Positions 1-7,771 of a stretch of 47,880 nucleotides of DNA are shown here, piece by piece. The stretch spans positions 1 to 47,880 of the forward strand of contig DAHWOV010000045.1 in NCBI GenBank assembly GCA_027339205.1. The letters run 5' to 3'. This DNA is from JAJYVT01 sp027339205. Lineage in GTDB: Bacteria; Actinomycetota; Acidimicrobiia; Acidimicrobiales; RAAP-2. The notes under the pieces were generated by a model, which saw only the letters and a list, made by a program, of their open reading frames with translations, made no database searches and was not told the origin of the DNA. Within the stretch, counting starts at the first letter, position 1; every line of letters begins with the position of its first letter. Position numbers and translations under genes: made by a program.

Positions 1-687
1 CGAGGCGTCCGCGACCGTGAGGGCAGCGCCCGGCTGGCTGCACAAGGACAGCTTGTCGGCGTAGTAGGTCTCCTCGGAGCCGTGCCAGTCCAGGTGGTCC
101 GGCGCGAGCGACGTGACCGCCACGACCGGTGGCGAGGACGCGACGTCGGCCGCCTGGAAGCTCGAGGTCTCGACGACCCAAACGTCCCAGTCGTCCCCGG
201 CGCCCGGATCCCACGGGGGGAGTCCGATGTTGCCCGCCACCAGGCAGCGCAGCCCGAGACCGGCGAGAAGATGGCCGGCGAGCGCGGCCGTGGTGCTCTT
301 GCCCTTGGTGCCGGTCACGCACACGACGCGGGCACGGTCGGCGTCCTCGAGCCACAGGCCGAGCCCGCCGGCGACCGCGACACCCGCGTCGATGAGCGCA
401 CGGACTCGCGGGCCGTGACGACTGATCCCCGGGCTCTTCACGACGACCTCGCACGACGCGAGCGCCTCGAGCCCCGCGTCGCCCGAGAGGACGCGGAGCC
501 CGCCGAACGCCGGCGCCGCCGGGCGGTCGTCGACCACCACGGGCACGACGCCCATTCGCCGGAGGCGGCGGAGGTTGGCGGCGCCCTCCGTGCGGAGCCC
601 CCACAGCCCGACGCGCGCCCCGGCGAGGTCGGACCAGCCGAGAGACGGCCGGTCCCGCGCTCGCGCGCCGTCGAGGGCCCTGCTCAC
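1..687 (-). CDS. murD2: MurD-type UDP-MurNAc-L-Ala ligase, probably MurD2 (partial, C-terminus off window)
   Basis: Mur ligase that adds glutamate to UDP-MurNAc-L-alanine in the cytoplasm. Reading the minus strand from a GTG at 687 gives 229 codons with no stop up to the window edge. Visible are an N-terminal nucleotide-binding domain with VVVKSPGIS near residue 82, the ATP loop GTKGKST near 126-132, ETSSFQ near 173, and LAPDHLDWHGSEETYYADKL near 194, all in MurD order. The C-terminal ligase domain lies outside. The start GTG overlaps the stop of the upstream murL-like gene as GTGA, so the two are probably coupled. In Xanthomonas, MurD2 adds L-Glu and MurL then epimerises it. The MurL neighbour makes MurD2 likelier than ordinary D-Glu-adding MurD, but the substrate is inferred from context only. 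Confidence 0.85.
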   Translation of the reverse strand, partial: MSRALDGARARDRPSLGWSDLAGARVGLWGLRTEGAANLRRLRRMGVVPVVVDDRPAAPAFGGLRVLSGDAGLEALASCEVVVKSPGISRHGPRVRALIDAGVAVAGGLGLWLEDADRARVVCVTGTKGKSTTAALAGHLLAGLGLRCLVAGNIGLPPWDPGAGDDWDVWVVETSSFQAADVASSPPVVAVTSLAPDHLDWHGSEETYYADKLSLCSQPGAALTVADAS

Positions 688-2087
688 CGCGGGTGCACGC
701 GGACGTCGCGGCCAGAGGCGACCTCCTCGCGGTAGCGCGGCGGGACGAAGTCCCTCCCGTCGGCCGAGAGCAGGCGGCGGAGGGCACAGTCGCGTCGCGC
801 CGTGTCTCCCCACCGGGGTGTCGCGGCGCGGACGTCCGCGGCGAGGGTCTGGAGCTGAGCTGTGCCCCGGCGGTCCGGCCGGGCGGCGGCGAGCACCGCG
901 GCCGCCCGGCACTCCTCATCGTCGCCCACGCACTCGAAGGGCTTCTGGGTGCCCCCGGCACCGATCAACGCCCGGAAGTTGGCAGCGAGCGTCTGGTTGC
1001 CGAGCGGCTCCCTGCCGTCGAAGATGCTCGAGAGCGCGGCGGCGTCGAGGTACGGCGACAGCACGAGGTCGACGAAGCAGCACTTGTCGCACGTCCCGCA
1101 CCAGTGATCGAGCCGCTGCCGGGGATCGATGGCAAAGGCGCGGTTGCAGCTCGTAAAGACGCGGTGGTAGCGGTCCAGGCCTGCCAGCTCCCTTGCGACC
1201 CAGAGCTCCGAACGTGCCCGCAGGTAGGAGAAGTACTCGGGCGCCGGCGCGAGCGACCCGGCGAGGAGGGAGCGGAACGCGGTCTCGAACGCCTCGCTCT
1301 TCGACCACTGGTGGTTGACAGGGCGGCCCCGCGCCCAGATCGTCGGCGAGGAGGCGGACCGCTCGTTGGACATCACGACCGCGCCGTGCCCTCCGAGCAC
1401 CGCCGCCGTCACCGCGATCGCAGAGAGGATCCCGGTGACCGGCACGTGACCGTTCAAGAATCCGTGGTCGCCGGAGCGGAGCACCGCCGGGTCGATCTGG
1501 CGTGCCGCGCGCACGACCGGCAGACCGGTTGCCGCGGCCGCCTCCTCGATCGCCGCGAAACGGTCGCCCACCCGGGACACCACGAACAGCGACGTCCCCG
1601 GCTCGCGGCGCGCGACATGCTCGGCGGTCACCACCGAGTCCATGCCCGCGCCGAAGGGCACGAGAGGGCGGTCCTCCCGCAGGGCCGCAAACGCGGGGGG
1701 CCGAGCGTCGATCCGGGGCCCGACGACCTCGATCGTCGAGAGGTCCATCTTGTTGCGGTGGGCGAACTCCCCCAGTCCTTCGACGTAGAAGGTCCGCAGG
1801 AACGCTCGCTCCTCTGCGGTCGTCGCCGTCGCGCCGAGGTCCACCACCGGCGGAGCCGCGGTCTTGTAGTAGGAGACTCCTGCCAGGAGGAACAGGATGC
1901 GGGCCGCCGCGTCAGCGGCCTTTGAGCCCCACGCGGCGGCCCAGGCCTCTCTTTCATCGGCGCGGGCGGGTGGCTCGAAGGCGACCTCTTCTTTGAACCG
2001 GCGTCGGCCGAGCGCGTACCGGCAGACGATCCGCCCCCTTGCGGCGTCGACCTCGTAGTCCTCGTAGACGAACCGCCCGGTACTCAT
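684..2087 (-). CDS. murL: MurL-like UDP-MurNAc-L-Ala-L-Glu epimerase
   Basis: A 467-residue protein that I match to MurL, the ATP-dependent enzyme that converts the terminal L-Glu of UDP-MurNAc-L-Ala-L-Glu to D-Glu. Visible motifs are a PP-loop-like FGAGMDSVVT (residues 145-154), NGHVPVTGILS (212-222), SNERSAS (240-246), VNHQWSKS (257-264) and a cysteine cluster WCGTCDKCC (329-337). In the loop the lysine common in GGGKDS-like forms reads Met here. The gene ends by overlapping the murD-type gene by 4 bp, which supports a two-enzyme route to D-Glu-containing precursor without free D-Glu. A TAGCAT box lies 10 bp before the ATG. The family assignment is from memory of motifs and context. Confidence 0.8.
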   Translation of the reverse strand: MSTGRFVYEDYEVDAARGRIVCRYALGRRRFKEEVAFEPPARADEREAWAAAWGSKAADAAARILFLLAGVSYYKTAAPPVVDLGATATTAEERAFLRTFYVEGLGEFAHRNKMDLSTIEVVGPRIDARPPAFAALREDRPLVPFGAGMDSVVTAEHVARREPGTSLFVVSRVGDRFAAIEEAAAATGLPVVRAARQIDPAVLRSGDHGFLNGHVPVTGILSAIAVTAAVLGGHGAVVMSNERSASSPTIWARGRPVNHQWSKSEAFETAFRSLLAGSLAPAPEYFSYLRARSELWVARELAGLDRYHRVFTSCNRAFAIDPRQRLDHWCGTCDKCCFVDLVLSPYLDAAALSSIFDGREPLGNQTLAANFRALIGAGGTQKPFECVGDDEECRAAAVLAAARPDRRGTAQLQTLAADVRAATPRWGDTARRDCALRRLLSADGRDFVPPRYREEVASGRDVRVHPR

Positions 2088-2097
2088 CCTGAGCCAG

Positions 2098-2103
2098 ATG
2101 CTA
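2098..2103 (-). promoter_or_regulatory. -10 box (TAGCAT) of murL-murD2
   Basis: TAGCAT on the minus strand, 10 bp before the murL ATG at 2087. With a start site about 7 bp downstream the mRNA would have almost no leader. It sits in the 32-bp gap after pgeF. Confidence 0.45.
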
Positions 2104-2119
2104 CGAGGGGCCGCACGCC

Positions 2120-2947
2120 TCAGCGCAGGCGCGCGAGCAGCCCGAAGCGCCCGCAGGGCCGAGCCACCCGGTCGCTGAAGAACGGGCCGTCACCGCTCGC
2201 GAACGGGGACGCCGCGATGTGGTCCTCGGCGATCCCGGCCGCGAGGAGCTGGAGCCGGTTGGCCCCGGCGACGTCCAACCGCCACCGGTCGCCGTGCTCC
2301 CAGAGCACGCGGTCCGCCTGCGCGCCCAAGGCGGTCCTCGCGGCCGATGCCACCTCCGCGCCGACCACGTAGGCGGTGGGCGACACCGTGGGGCCGATGA
2401 TCGCGGTCGTCCGATCGGCGCGCGCCCCGAGCGCGGCCATCGTCTCGAGCGCCGAGGCCACGGCGCCGCCGACCGCGCCGCGCCAGCCCGAGTGGACGGT
2501 GGCGAGGACGCGCGCGTCGGGGTCGACAAGGAGCACCGGCGAGCAGTCCGCCACGAGCGTCACAAGCACTGGGCCCGGCACCGCCGTGACGAGCGCGTCG
2601 GTCGCGTCGACCGCGTCCCGCGCGCTGCGGGCGCCGCGCCCGGCGTCGGCCGCGCCGACCACGGTCGCGAGGGTGCCGTGCACCTGCGCCGCGAAGATCA
2701 GGTCGTCGAGGGACGCGCCGAGCGCGCTCGCAGCACGCCGGCGGTTCTCGACGACCGCCTCTGGGTCGTCGCCGACGTGCAGTCCCAGGTTGAGCGCCCG
2801 GTAGGTGCCCGTCGAGACGCCGCACTCGCGCGTCGTCACGACCGCGTCGACGCCCAGGTCGGCGAGCCACGGCCACGAGAGGACCTCGACGTCGCCGGCA
2901 CGGGTGAGCTGGGCGTCCGCCGCGCTGGATGGGGGTCGGGCGATCAT
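2120..2947 (-). CDS. pgeF: PgeF/YfiH family (multicopper-oxidase-like 'laccase domain') protein
   Basis: 275 residues, full length for the PgeF/YfiH (DUF152) family, described as a peptidoglycan editing factor in E. coli and as a purine nucleoside phosphorylase or adenosine deaminase in other work. The zinc-site motifs are clear: QVHG with His90, VADCSPVLL with Cys135 and TVHSGWRG with His152. Further family marks are GPTVSPTAYVV, FFSD and the terminal GRFGLLARL. It lies upstream of murL-murD2 on the same strand, fitting the cell-wall theme; in many bacteria it follows ftsZ. The ATG at 2947 has TAGCCT 9 bp upstream. Confidence 0.9.
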   Translation of the reverse strand: MIARPPSSAADAQLTRAGDVEVLSWPWLADLGVDAVVTTRECGVSTGTYRALNLGLHVGDDPEAVVENRRRAASALGASLDDLIFAAQVHGTLATVVGAADAGRGARSARDAVDATDALVTAVPGPVLVTLVADCSPVLLVDPDARVLATVHSGWRGAVGGAVASALETMAALGARADRTTAIIGPTVSPTAYVVGAEVASAARTALGAQADRVLWEHGDRWRLDVAGANRLQLLAAGIAEDHIAASPFASGDGPFFSDRVARPCGRFGLLARLR

Positions 2948-2956
2948 GGCGGGCCG

Positions 2957-2962
2957 AGGCTA
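2957..2962 (-). promoter_or_regulatory. -10 box (TAGCCT) of pgeF
   Basis: TAGCCT on the minus strand, 9 bp before the pgeF ATG at 2947. It would give a leaderless or near-leaderless transcript and is divergent from the sigma-factor promoter about 90 bp away. Confidence 0.4.
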
Positions 2963-3047
2963 CCTGCACCGGAGGCGGCCAGGGTCGGCGTCCTCTCGCG
3001 CCTCAAGCGCGGCGCGTGCCGGTGTGGTCGACCCCCCCCGTGGTGGC

Positions 3048-3053
3048 TAGGGT
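3048..3053 (+). promoter_or_regulatory. -10 box (TAGGGT) of the ECF sigma gene
   Basis: TAGGGT ends 7 bp before the ATG at 3061, the spacing expected for a leaderless mRNA. No GGAAT-N18-GTT autoregulated SigH promoter was found in the short divergent gap. Confidence 0.4.
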
Positions 3054-3060
3054 CTCGTGC

Positions 3061-3633
3061 ATGGCCGATCGGGCCCTGTTCGCTGAGCAGGCGATGGAGC
3101 ACATGCCCGCCCTCTACACGGCGGCGCTGCGCATGACGCGCAACGCCGCCGACGCAGAGGATCTCGTCCAGGAGACCTACCTCAAGGCGTACCGGGCGTT
3201 CGACTCTTTCACCGAGGGCACCAACCTGAAGGCCTGGCTCTACCGGATCCTCACCAACACCTACATCAACACCTACCGGGCCGCGAGACGGCGGCCGGAG
3301 GTGAGCGACGTCGAGGACGTAGAGGACCTGTACCTCTACCACCGCCTGGCTCCCGGCGACGGCTCGGAGCGCAGCGCCGAGGAGGAGGTGCTCGCCGGGT
3401 TCACCGACGACGAGGTGAAGGAAGCCATCGAGGCGCTTCCCGACGCTTTCCGCATCGCCGTGCTCCTTGCCGACGTCGAGGGGTTCAGCTACAAGGAGAT
3501 CGCCGACATCACCGAGGTCCCGATCGGCACGGTCATGAGCCGCATTCATCGGGGAAGAAGAGCGCTGCAGAAGACGTTGGCTGAATTCGCACAGCAGCGA
3601 GGGCTCGTCGGTGCAGCCCCCAAGGTGCCCTGA
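3061..3633 (+). CDS. sigH: ECF RNA polymerase sigma factor, SigH/SigR-like
   Basis: 190-residue group 4 sigma factor. Region 2 spans about residues 9-80 and contains the -10 recognition and melting stretch ALRMTRNAADAEDLVQETYL and the motif TNLKAWLYRILTNTYIN. Region 4 spans about 130-180 with LADVEGFSYKEIADI and PIGTVMSRIHRGRRAL. The sequence closely follows the SigH/SigR group that controls thiol-oxidative and heat stress genes in actinobacteria. The next gene encodes an RsrA-type zinc anti-sigma factor, which fits that assignment. ATG 3061 is chosen because the reading frame upstream has no sigma-like sequence and a TAGGGT box sits 7 bp before it. Confidence 0.93.
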   Translation: MADRALFAEQAMEHMPALYTAALRMTRNAADAEDLVQETYLKAYRAFDSFTEGTNLKAWLYRILTNTYINTYRAARRRPEVSDVEDVEDLYLYHRLAPGDGSERSAEEEVLAGFTDDEVKEAIEALPDAFRIAVLLADVEGFSYKEIADITEVPIGTVMSRIHRGRRALQKTLAEFAQQRGLVGAAPKVP

Positions 3634-3700
3634 CGCAGTGGCGGCGGAGCGCGTGGCACCGCAAGTCGGGCGAGGAGCTCGAGGATCTGACGGGAGTTCG

Positions 3701-4036
3701 ATGGTCGGCCACGACGGAAGCGGTACAGGCGGCGAAGCCGGCTCCCACGCCGACCACGTCGGCTGCATGGAGGCCGTCCGCCAGCTGTACGTCTACCTCG
3801 ACGGGGAGCTGACCGAGGACCGCCGGCTCAAGATCTCCCTGCACCTGGACGAGTGCGGCCCGTGCGCGCATGCCGCTGGTTTCGAAGCCGAGCTTCGCGC
3901 GGTCATCTCGAGCCACTGCAAGGACCGTGTGCCCGACTCGCTCGTGACCCGCGTCGCGGCGGCGATCGCCGCCGAGGAGGCTCGGCGGGCCGACCAGACG
4001 GGCGCACGAGGACCGGGCGCACGAGGACCGGTGTGA
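3701..4036 (+). CDS. rsrA: RsrA-like zinc-binding redox-sensing anti-sigma factor
   Basis: 111-residue protein that should bind the upstream sigma factor in its reduced zinc form and release it on disulfide stress. The ZAS motif is complete: Cys22 in HVGCMEA, His48, Cys52 and Cys55 in HLDECGPC, and a further Cys73 in SSHCKD. The 26-residue step from the first Cys to the His equals that of Streptomyces RsrA. ATG 3701 has GGGAG five bases upstream. The C-terminus carries a duplicated 15-bp unit (4000-4029) giving GARGPGARGP. The stop overlaps the next gene's GTG. Confidence 0.9.
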   Translation: MVGHDGSGTGGEAGSHADHVGCMEAVRQLYVYLDGELTEDRRLKISLHLDECGPCAHAAGFEAELRAVISSHCKDRVPDSLVTRVAAAIAAEEARRADQTGARGPGARGPV

Positions 4037-5256
4037 GCGCCTCCCTCCCCGACCCTGCAGAGCAGGGTCGCCACTTCGGAGACGCAGACGACGCACGTGA
4101 GGCCGGCAGTGGCGCCGGCGCAGGTCCGGGCCTCGTCGACTGGCGGGTCGCCGAGCGGGTCGCCCTCTGGGTGATCAACCGGCGTGCTCCCGGCGTCACC
4201 TTCGACGCGGACGAGCTCACGCGTTCGTTCGGAGAGGCCACCGCGAGAGCCGAAGAGCTCGTCGCGGCCTCCACCGGATGGCGTGCGCCGACGCCGGCAC
4301 GCTCCGTCGTCACCGACCGCGCGGGATGGGCACGGGCCAATGTGGCCTCCTTCCAGCGTCTGCTCACGCCGGCGCTCGTGAAGTTCGAACGCCGCAAGGA
4401 GGAGAAGCGCGAGGAGCGGCGCCGCTCCGGCACGCGCCCTTCGTGGCTCGTCGACCTCCCCGAGCCGATCGCGAGCAAGGTCGCCGGTGCCGGGCGCTCG
4501 GCGAGCGGCGCACAGCTCGGTGCCGTGCTCGCCTGGATGTCCACCCGAGTGCTCGGGCAGTACGACCTGCTGCTCACCGAGGATGCGGCCGAGGACCAGG
4601 ACCTCTTGTACTACGTCGGCCCCAACGTGGTCGAGCTCGAACGGCGCCACGGCTTCGACCCCGGCGAGTTCCGCCTCTGGCTGGCTCTCCACGAGGTGAC
4701 CCACCGCTGCCAGTTCACCGCCGTGCCGTGGCTCCGCGGCTACTTCCTCTCCCTCGTCGACAAGGCGATCGAGCCCTTCCAAGCCGATCCCGGCCGTCTG
4801 GCGGAGATGGTGCGCCGCGCCGGCGAGCAGCTGCGGTCGCACCAGAGCCCGCTCGACGACGCCGGCGTGCTCGGCATCGTCGCGAGCGACCAGCAGCTCG
4901 AGGCGATCCGGAGCCTCCAGGCGATGATGAGCTTGCTCGAGGGCCACGGCGACGTGACGATGGATCGCGCGGGCGCGGCTGACGTGCCGGGCGCGGCCAG
5001 GTTCAGCCAGGTGCTGCGCGAACGGCGCGAGTCGCTGAAGGGACCCGCCAAAGTGCTCCAGCAGGTGCTCGGGCTCGAAGCGAAGCTCCGCCAGTACCAG
5101 CAAGGCGAGGAGTTCATCCACGCCGTCGAGGCACGCGGGGGCCGGGAGCTCATCGACCGGGTCTGGCGGGGTCCAGAGTGGCTCCCGAACTTGCAGGAGA
5201 TCCGCGAGCCGCAGCGATGGATCGCCCGCGTGGAGGCGGTCCGGGACGACGCCTGA
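4033..5256 (+). CDS. DUF2342/zincin-like putative metallohydrolase (F420-associated family)
   Basis: 407-residue cytoplasmic protein of the actinobacterial zincin-like family often labelled 'coenzyme F420 biosynthesis associated' or zinc-dependent metalloprotease. The signature is LHEVTHRCQF with the metal ligands His220 and His224 and catalytic Glu221. The stretch LVDWRVAERVALWVINRR near residue 40 and VLGQYDLLL before the zinc motif are also typical. Substrate and role are unknown. The GTG start overlaps rsrA as GTGA, and the stop overlaps the tilS ATG by one base, so it sits inside a coupled operon. The family regularly precedes tilS in actinobacteria. Confidence 0.85.
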   Translation: MSASLPDPAEQGRHFGDADDAREAGSGAGAGPGLVDWRVAERVALWVINRRAPGVTFDADELTRSFGEATARAEELVAASTGWRAPTPARSVVTDRAGWARANVASFQRLLTPALVKFERRKEEKREERRRSGTRPSWLVDLPEPIASKVAGAGRSASGAQLGAVLAWMSTRVLGQYDLLLTEDAAEDQDLLYYVGPNVVELERRHGFDPGEFRLWLALHEVTHRCQFTAVPWLRGYFLSLVDKAIEPFQADPGRLAEMVRRAGEQLRSHQSPLDDAGVLGIVASDQQLEAIRSLQAMMSLLEGHGDVTMDRAGAADVPGAARFSQVLRERRESLKGPAKVLQQVLGLEAKLRQYQQGEEFIHAVEARGGRELIDRVWRGPEWLPNLQEIREPQRWIARVEAVRDDA

Positions 5257-6269
5257 TGGGCGACGCCGATCGCCTTCTCCGCCGCTGCACCTTCCCGCCG
5301 GAAGGCTCGGCGCTCGACTGCGCGGTCTCGGGAGGTCCGGACTCGCTGGCACTCATGCTCCTCGCCCGTCTCGCGGGGTGCCGAGTCCGGGCGTTCCACG
5401 TGGACCACGGGCTCCGTGAGGGCTCGGCGGCCGAGGCCGAGGTCGTCGCCGAGGCCGCAGCCGTGCTGGGCGCGGAGTTCGTCGCACAGCGAGTCGACGT
5501 GGATCCCGGTCCCAACCTCGAAGCGCGCGCCCGGGCGGCTCGCTTCGCGGTGCTGCCACCCGCGGTGGCGACCGGGCACACCATGGACGACCAGGCCGAG
5601 ACGGTGCTGTGCAACCTCCTGCGCGGCACCGGGCCGGACGGTCTGGCGGGGATGAGGGCCGGCCGCTGCCATCCCCTGCTCGCGCTGCGGAGGTCCGAGA
5701 CCGAAGCGGTGTGCGAGGAGTCGGGGCTGCGCTGGGTCGACGACCCCTCCAACGCGGACCCCCGCCATCTCCGCAACCGGGTCCGCCACGAGCTTCTCCC
5801 GATGTGCGCGGAGCTTGCGGGGCGCGATCCCGTCCCGCTGCTCGCCCGCCTCGCCTCGCTGGCGGCTTCGGACGCCGAGCTGCTCGACGCGCTCTCGGCG
5901 CAGGCCGTCCCCGACCCCACCGTCGCCGCGGCGCTCACCGGGGTGCCGCAGGCGCTGGCGGGTCGCGCGGTCCGGCGGTGGCTGCGCGACCTCGGCGCGA
6001 CCCCCCGCGCCGGGGGCCGTCGTGCCACGGACCCCGGCGGGGACCGCCAGCCGCCTTCGCTCGCGGAGGTCCGGCGCGTGCTCGCCGTGGCAGCCGGCGA
6101 CGCGCCGGGAACCGAGCTCACCGGGGGCTGGCGCGTCCGGAGGTCGAAGGGGCGCCTCAGCGCGACCCCTCCCGCCGCCCACGCACCGGACCGGACCGCC
6201 GGCACCGCCGGCACCGCCGGCACCGCCGGCACCGCCGGCACTGCCGGCACCGCCGAGGCGCTGCACTAA
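5256..6269 (+). CDS. tilS: tRNA(Ile)-lysidine synthetase
   Basis: 337 residues. TilS uses ATP to attach lysine to C34 of the AUA-reading tRNA-Ile. The PP-loop SGGPDS is at residues 25-30, followed by FHVDHGLR, ATGHTMDDQAETVL and LRNRVRHELLP, the standard TilS order. Length matches short actinobacterial TilS without the full C-terminal domains. The last ~25 residues are a Thr-Ala-Gly repeat made by seven copies of a 9-bp unit and are unlikely to be functional. ATG 5256 overlaps the preceding stop (TGATG). Confidence 0.93.
   Translation: MGDADRLLRRCTFPPEGSALDCAVSGGPDSLALMLLARLAGCRVRAFHVDHGLREGSAAEAEVVAEAAAVLGAEFVAQRVDVDPGPNLEARARAARFAVLPPAVATGHTMDDQAETVLCNLLRGTGPDGLAGMRAGRCHPLLALRRSETEAVCEESGLRWVDDPSNADPRHLRNRVRHELLPMCAELAGRDPVPLLARLASLAASDAELLDALSAQAVPDPTVAAALTGVPQALAGRAVRRWLRDLGATPRAGGRRATDPGGDRQPPSLAEVRRVLAVAAGDAPGTELTGGWRVRRSKGRLSATPPAAHAPDRTAGTAGTAGTAGTAGTAGTAEALH
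6195..6257 (+). repeat. 9-bp tandem array in the 3' end of tilS
   Basis: Seven consecutive units of ACCGCCGGC (the last two with one or two changes), in frame with tilS and encoding repeated Thr-Ala-Gly. A slippage-prone array; copy number could vary between strains without a frameshift. Confidence 0.9.
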
Positions 6270-6315
6270 GGTCTCGTGCGCCCGCGTGCGAGGCGGGAGT
6301 GCCACAACAGAGGCG

Positions 6316-6405
6316 ACCGGCACCTGCGGTACCGGGACAGGCGGGACCGGCGTCTGCGGGAGCGGCGTCTGCGGGACCGGCGTCTGCGGTACCAAGACAG
6401 GCGGG
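6316..6405 (+). repeat. 15-bp tandem array between tilS and hpt
   Basis: Six contiguous 15-bp units, starting at 6316, 6331, 6346, 6361, 6376 and 6391, variants of ACCGGCGTCTGCGGG. Units 2 and 6 share GACAGGCGGG and units 3-5 share GGCGTCTGCGG. One frame would read TGxCG pentapeptides, but no credible start codon precedes it. It lies in the 280-bp tilS-hpt spacer, in which I see no other feature. Confidence 0.85.
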
Positions 6406-6549
6406 AGGGCCTCAAGATGCGGGACCGGCACGTGCAAGTCGGCCGCCCCGGTGCTGCGAGGTGTGCGGCGGGGGCGTTGGCTTCGAGGAGACGAGGAGAG
6501 AGGTCGAGGGTGATCGGGGAGTCTCGGCGGTGACCCAAGGGTCTCGACG

Positions 6550-7125
6550 GTGATCGAGGGCAACGACGAGCACGCGGGCGTTCCGGCATGGGCGCGCCCG
6601 TCGGTTGGCCGCCTGCTCGTGAGCGCCGAGGAGATCGCGGCCAAGGTCGCCGAGCTCGGCAAGCGGATCACCGAGGATTTCGCCGACGACCCTCCGCTTC
6701 TCGTTGGGGTGCTCAAGGGCGCCATGCTCTTCATGAGCGACCTGTGCCGCGCGATCGAGCTTCCCGTCGACGTGGACTTCATGGCCGTCTCGTCCTACGG
6801 GAGCGCCACCCAGTCTTCCGGCGTGGTGCGCATCGTGAAGGACCTCGACGCCGAGCTCACCGGCAGGCGCGTGCTCGTCGTCGAGGACATCATCGACAGC
6901 GGGCTCACGCTCAACTACCTGCGCCGCTACCTGCACGCCAGGCGCCCCGTCACGGTCGACGTCTGCGCACTCCTCGTGAAGGAGGGGGAGCAGCGGGTGC
7001 AGCTCGATCTGCGCTACGTCGGCTTCAAGATCCCCTCGGAGTTCGTCGTGGGATACGGCCTCGACGCGGCCGAGCGGTACAGGAACCTCGCAGGCGTCCA
7101 CGCCTTCAACGTGGACGCCTGCTGA
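6550..7125 (+). CDS. hpt: Hypoxanthine phosphoribosyltransferase
   Basis: 191-residue purine salvage enzyme that makes IMP or GMP from hypoxanthine or guanine and PRPP. The PRPP loop is VLVVEDIIDSGLTL, the flexible-loop SSYGS follows VDFMAVS, and LLVGVLKGAMLFM and the terminal GYGLDAAERYRNL are classic. The GTG at 6550 is the longest sensible start; a GTG at 6619 before SAEEIAAKV is possible. It sits between tilS and folE, as in mycobacteria, but the ftsH usually found after hpt is absent and folE follows 14 bp downstream. Confidence 0.94.
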   Translation: MIEGNDEHAGVPAWARPSVGRLLVSAEEIAAKVAELGKRITEDFADDPPLLVGVLKGAMLFMSDLCRAIELPVDVDFMAVSSYGSATQSSGVVRIVKDLDAELTGRRVLVVEDIIDSGLTLNYLRRYLHARRPVTVDVCALLVKEGEQRVQLDLRYVGFKIPSEFVVGYGLDAAERYRNLAGVHAFNVDAC

Positions 7126-7139
7126 GCGGGTCGGCTGAG

Positions 7140-7712
7140 GTGAGCGTCGACGCCGCGCGGGTCGAGGCGGCGGTCCGCGAGCTGCTCGCCGGGCTGGGTG
7201 AGGACCCCGAGCGAGAGGGGCTGCGCGAGACCCCCCGGCGCGTCGCTGCGATGTACGAGGAGGTGTTCGCTGGCTTCGACGAGGATCCGGGACACCACCT
7301 GACCGTCACGTTCGCCGCGGCCCACGACGAGATGGTGATGGTGCGCGACATCCCCTTCGCGTCCTTCTGCGAGCACCATCTCGTCCCCTTCATGGGGCGC
7401 GCGCACGTCGCCTACATCCCTGCAGAGGAAGGCAGGATCACTGGGCTGTCCAAGCTGGCGCGGCTCGTCGACGGCTACGCGCGCCGACTGCAGGTGCAGG
7501 AGCGGATGACGACCCAGATCGCAGAGGCGATCGAGGAGGCGCTGCAGCCCAGGGGGGTGCTCGTGGTGGTCGAGGCAGAGCACCTGTGCATGTCGATGCG
7601 CGGCGTGAAGAAGCCGGGCACGCTCACGATCACCTCCTCGGTACGAGGACTGTTCCGCCGCGATCCCGCAACGCGTGCCGAGGCGATGGACTTCATCCGA
7701 GGGGCGCGCTGA
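7140..7712 (+). CDS. folE: GTP cyclohydrolase I
   Basis: 190-residue FolE, the first step of folate synthesis (GTP to 7,8-dihydroneopterin triphosphate). Zinc ligands Cys77 and His80 lie in SFCEHHLVPF and Cys150 in EHLCMSMRG. GRITGLSKLARLVDGYARRL and the terminal region are also typical. The GTG at 7140 follows the hpt stop by 14 bp. First gene of a contiguous folE-folP-X-folB-folK group. Confidence 0.95.
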   Translation: MSVDAARVEAAVRELLAGLGEDPEREGLRETPRRVAAMYEEVFAGFDEDPGHHLTVTFAAAHDEMVMVRDIPFASFCEHHLVPFMGRAHVAYIPAEEGRITGLSKLARLVDGYARRLQVQERMTTQIAEAIEEALQPRGVLVVVEAEHLCMSMRGVKKPGTLTITSSVRGLFRRDPATRAEAMDFIRGAR

Positions 7713-7759
7713 GGCCCGGCTCCCCGGTGCGGCCCGCGGCCCCGCGCGTTCAGTTCGCG

Positions 7760-7765
7760 TACGCT
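7760..7765 (+). promoter_or_regulatory. -10 box (TACGCT) of folP
   Basis: TACGCT ends 6 bp before the folP GTG at 7772, inside the 59-bp folE-folP gap. The spacing suggests a leaderless internal promoter that could start folP-folB-folK expression independently. Confidence 0.4.
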
Positions 7766-7771
7766 GGCGCG

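Noticed and set aside
6276..6533. Coding of TGxCG pentapeptides between tilS and hpt
   Set aside because: No suitable start codon precedes the array, and the remainder of the frame has no protein-like sequence.
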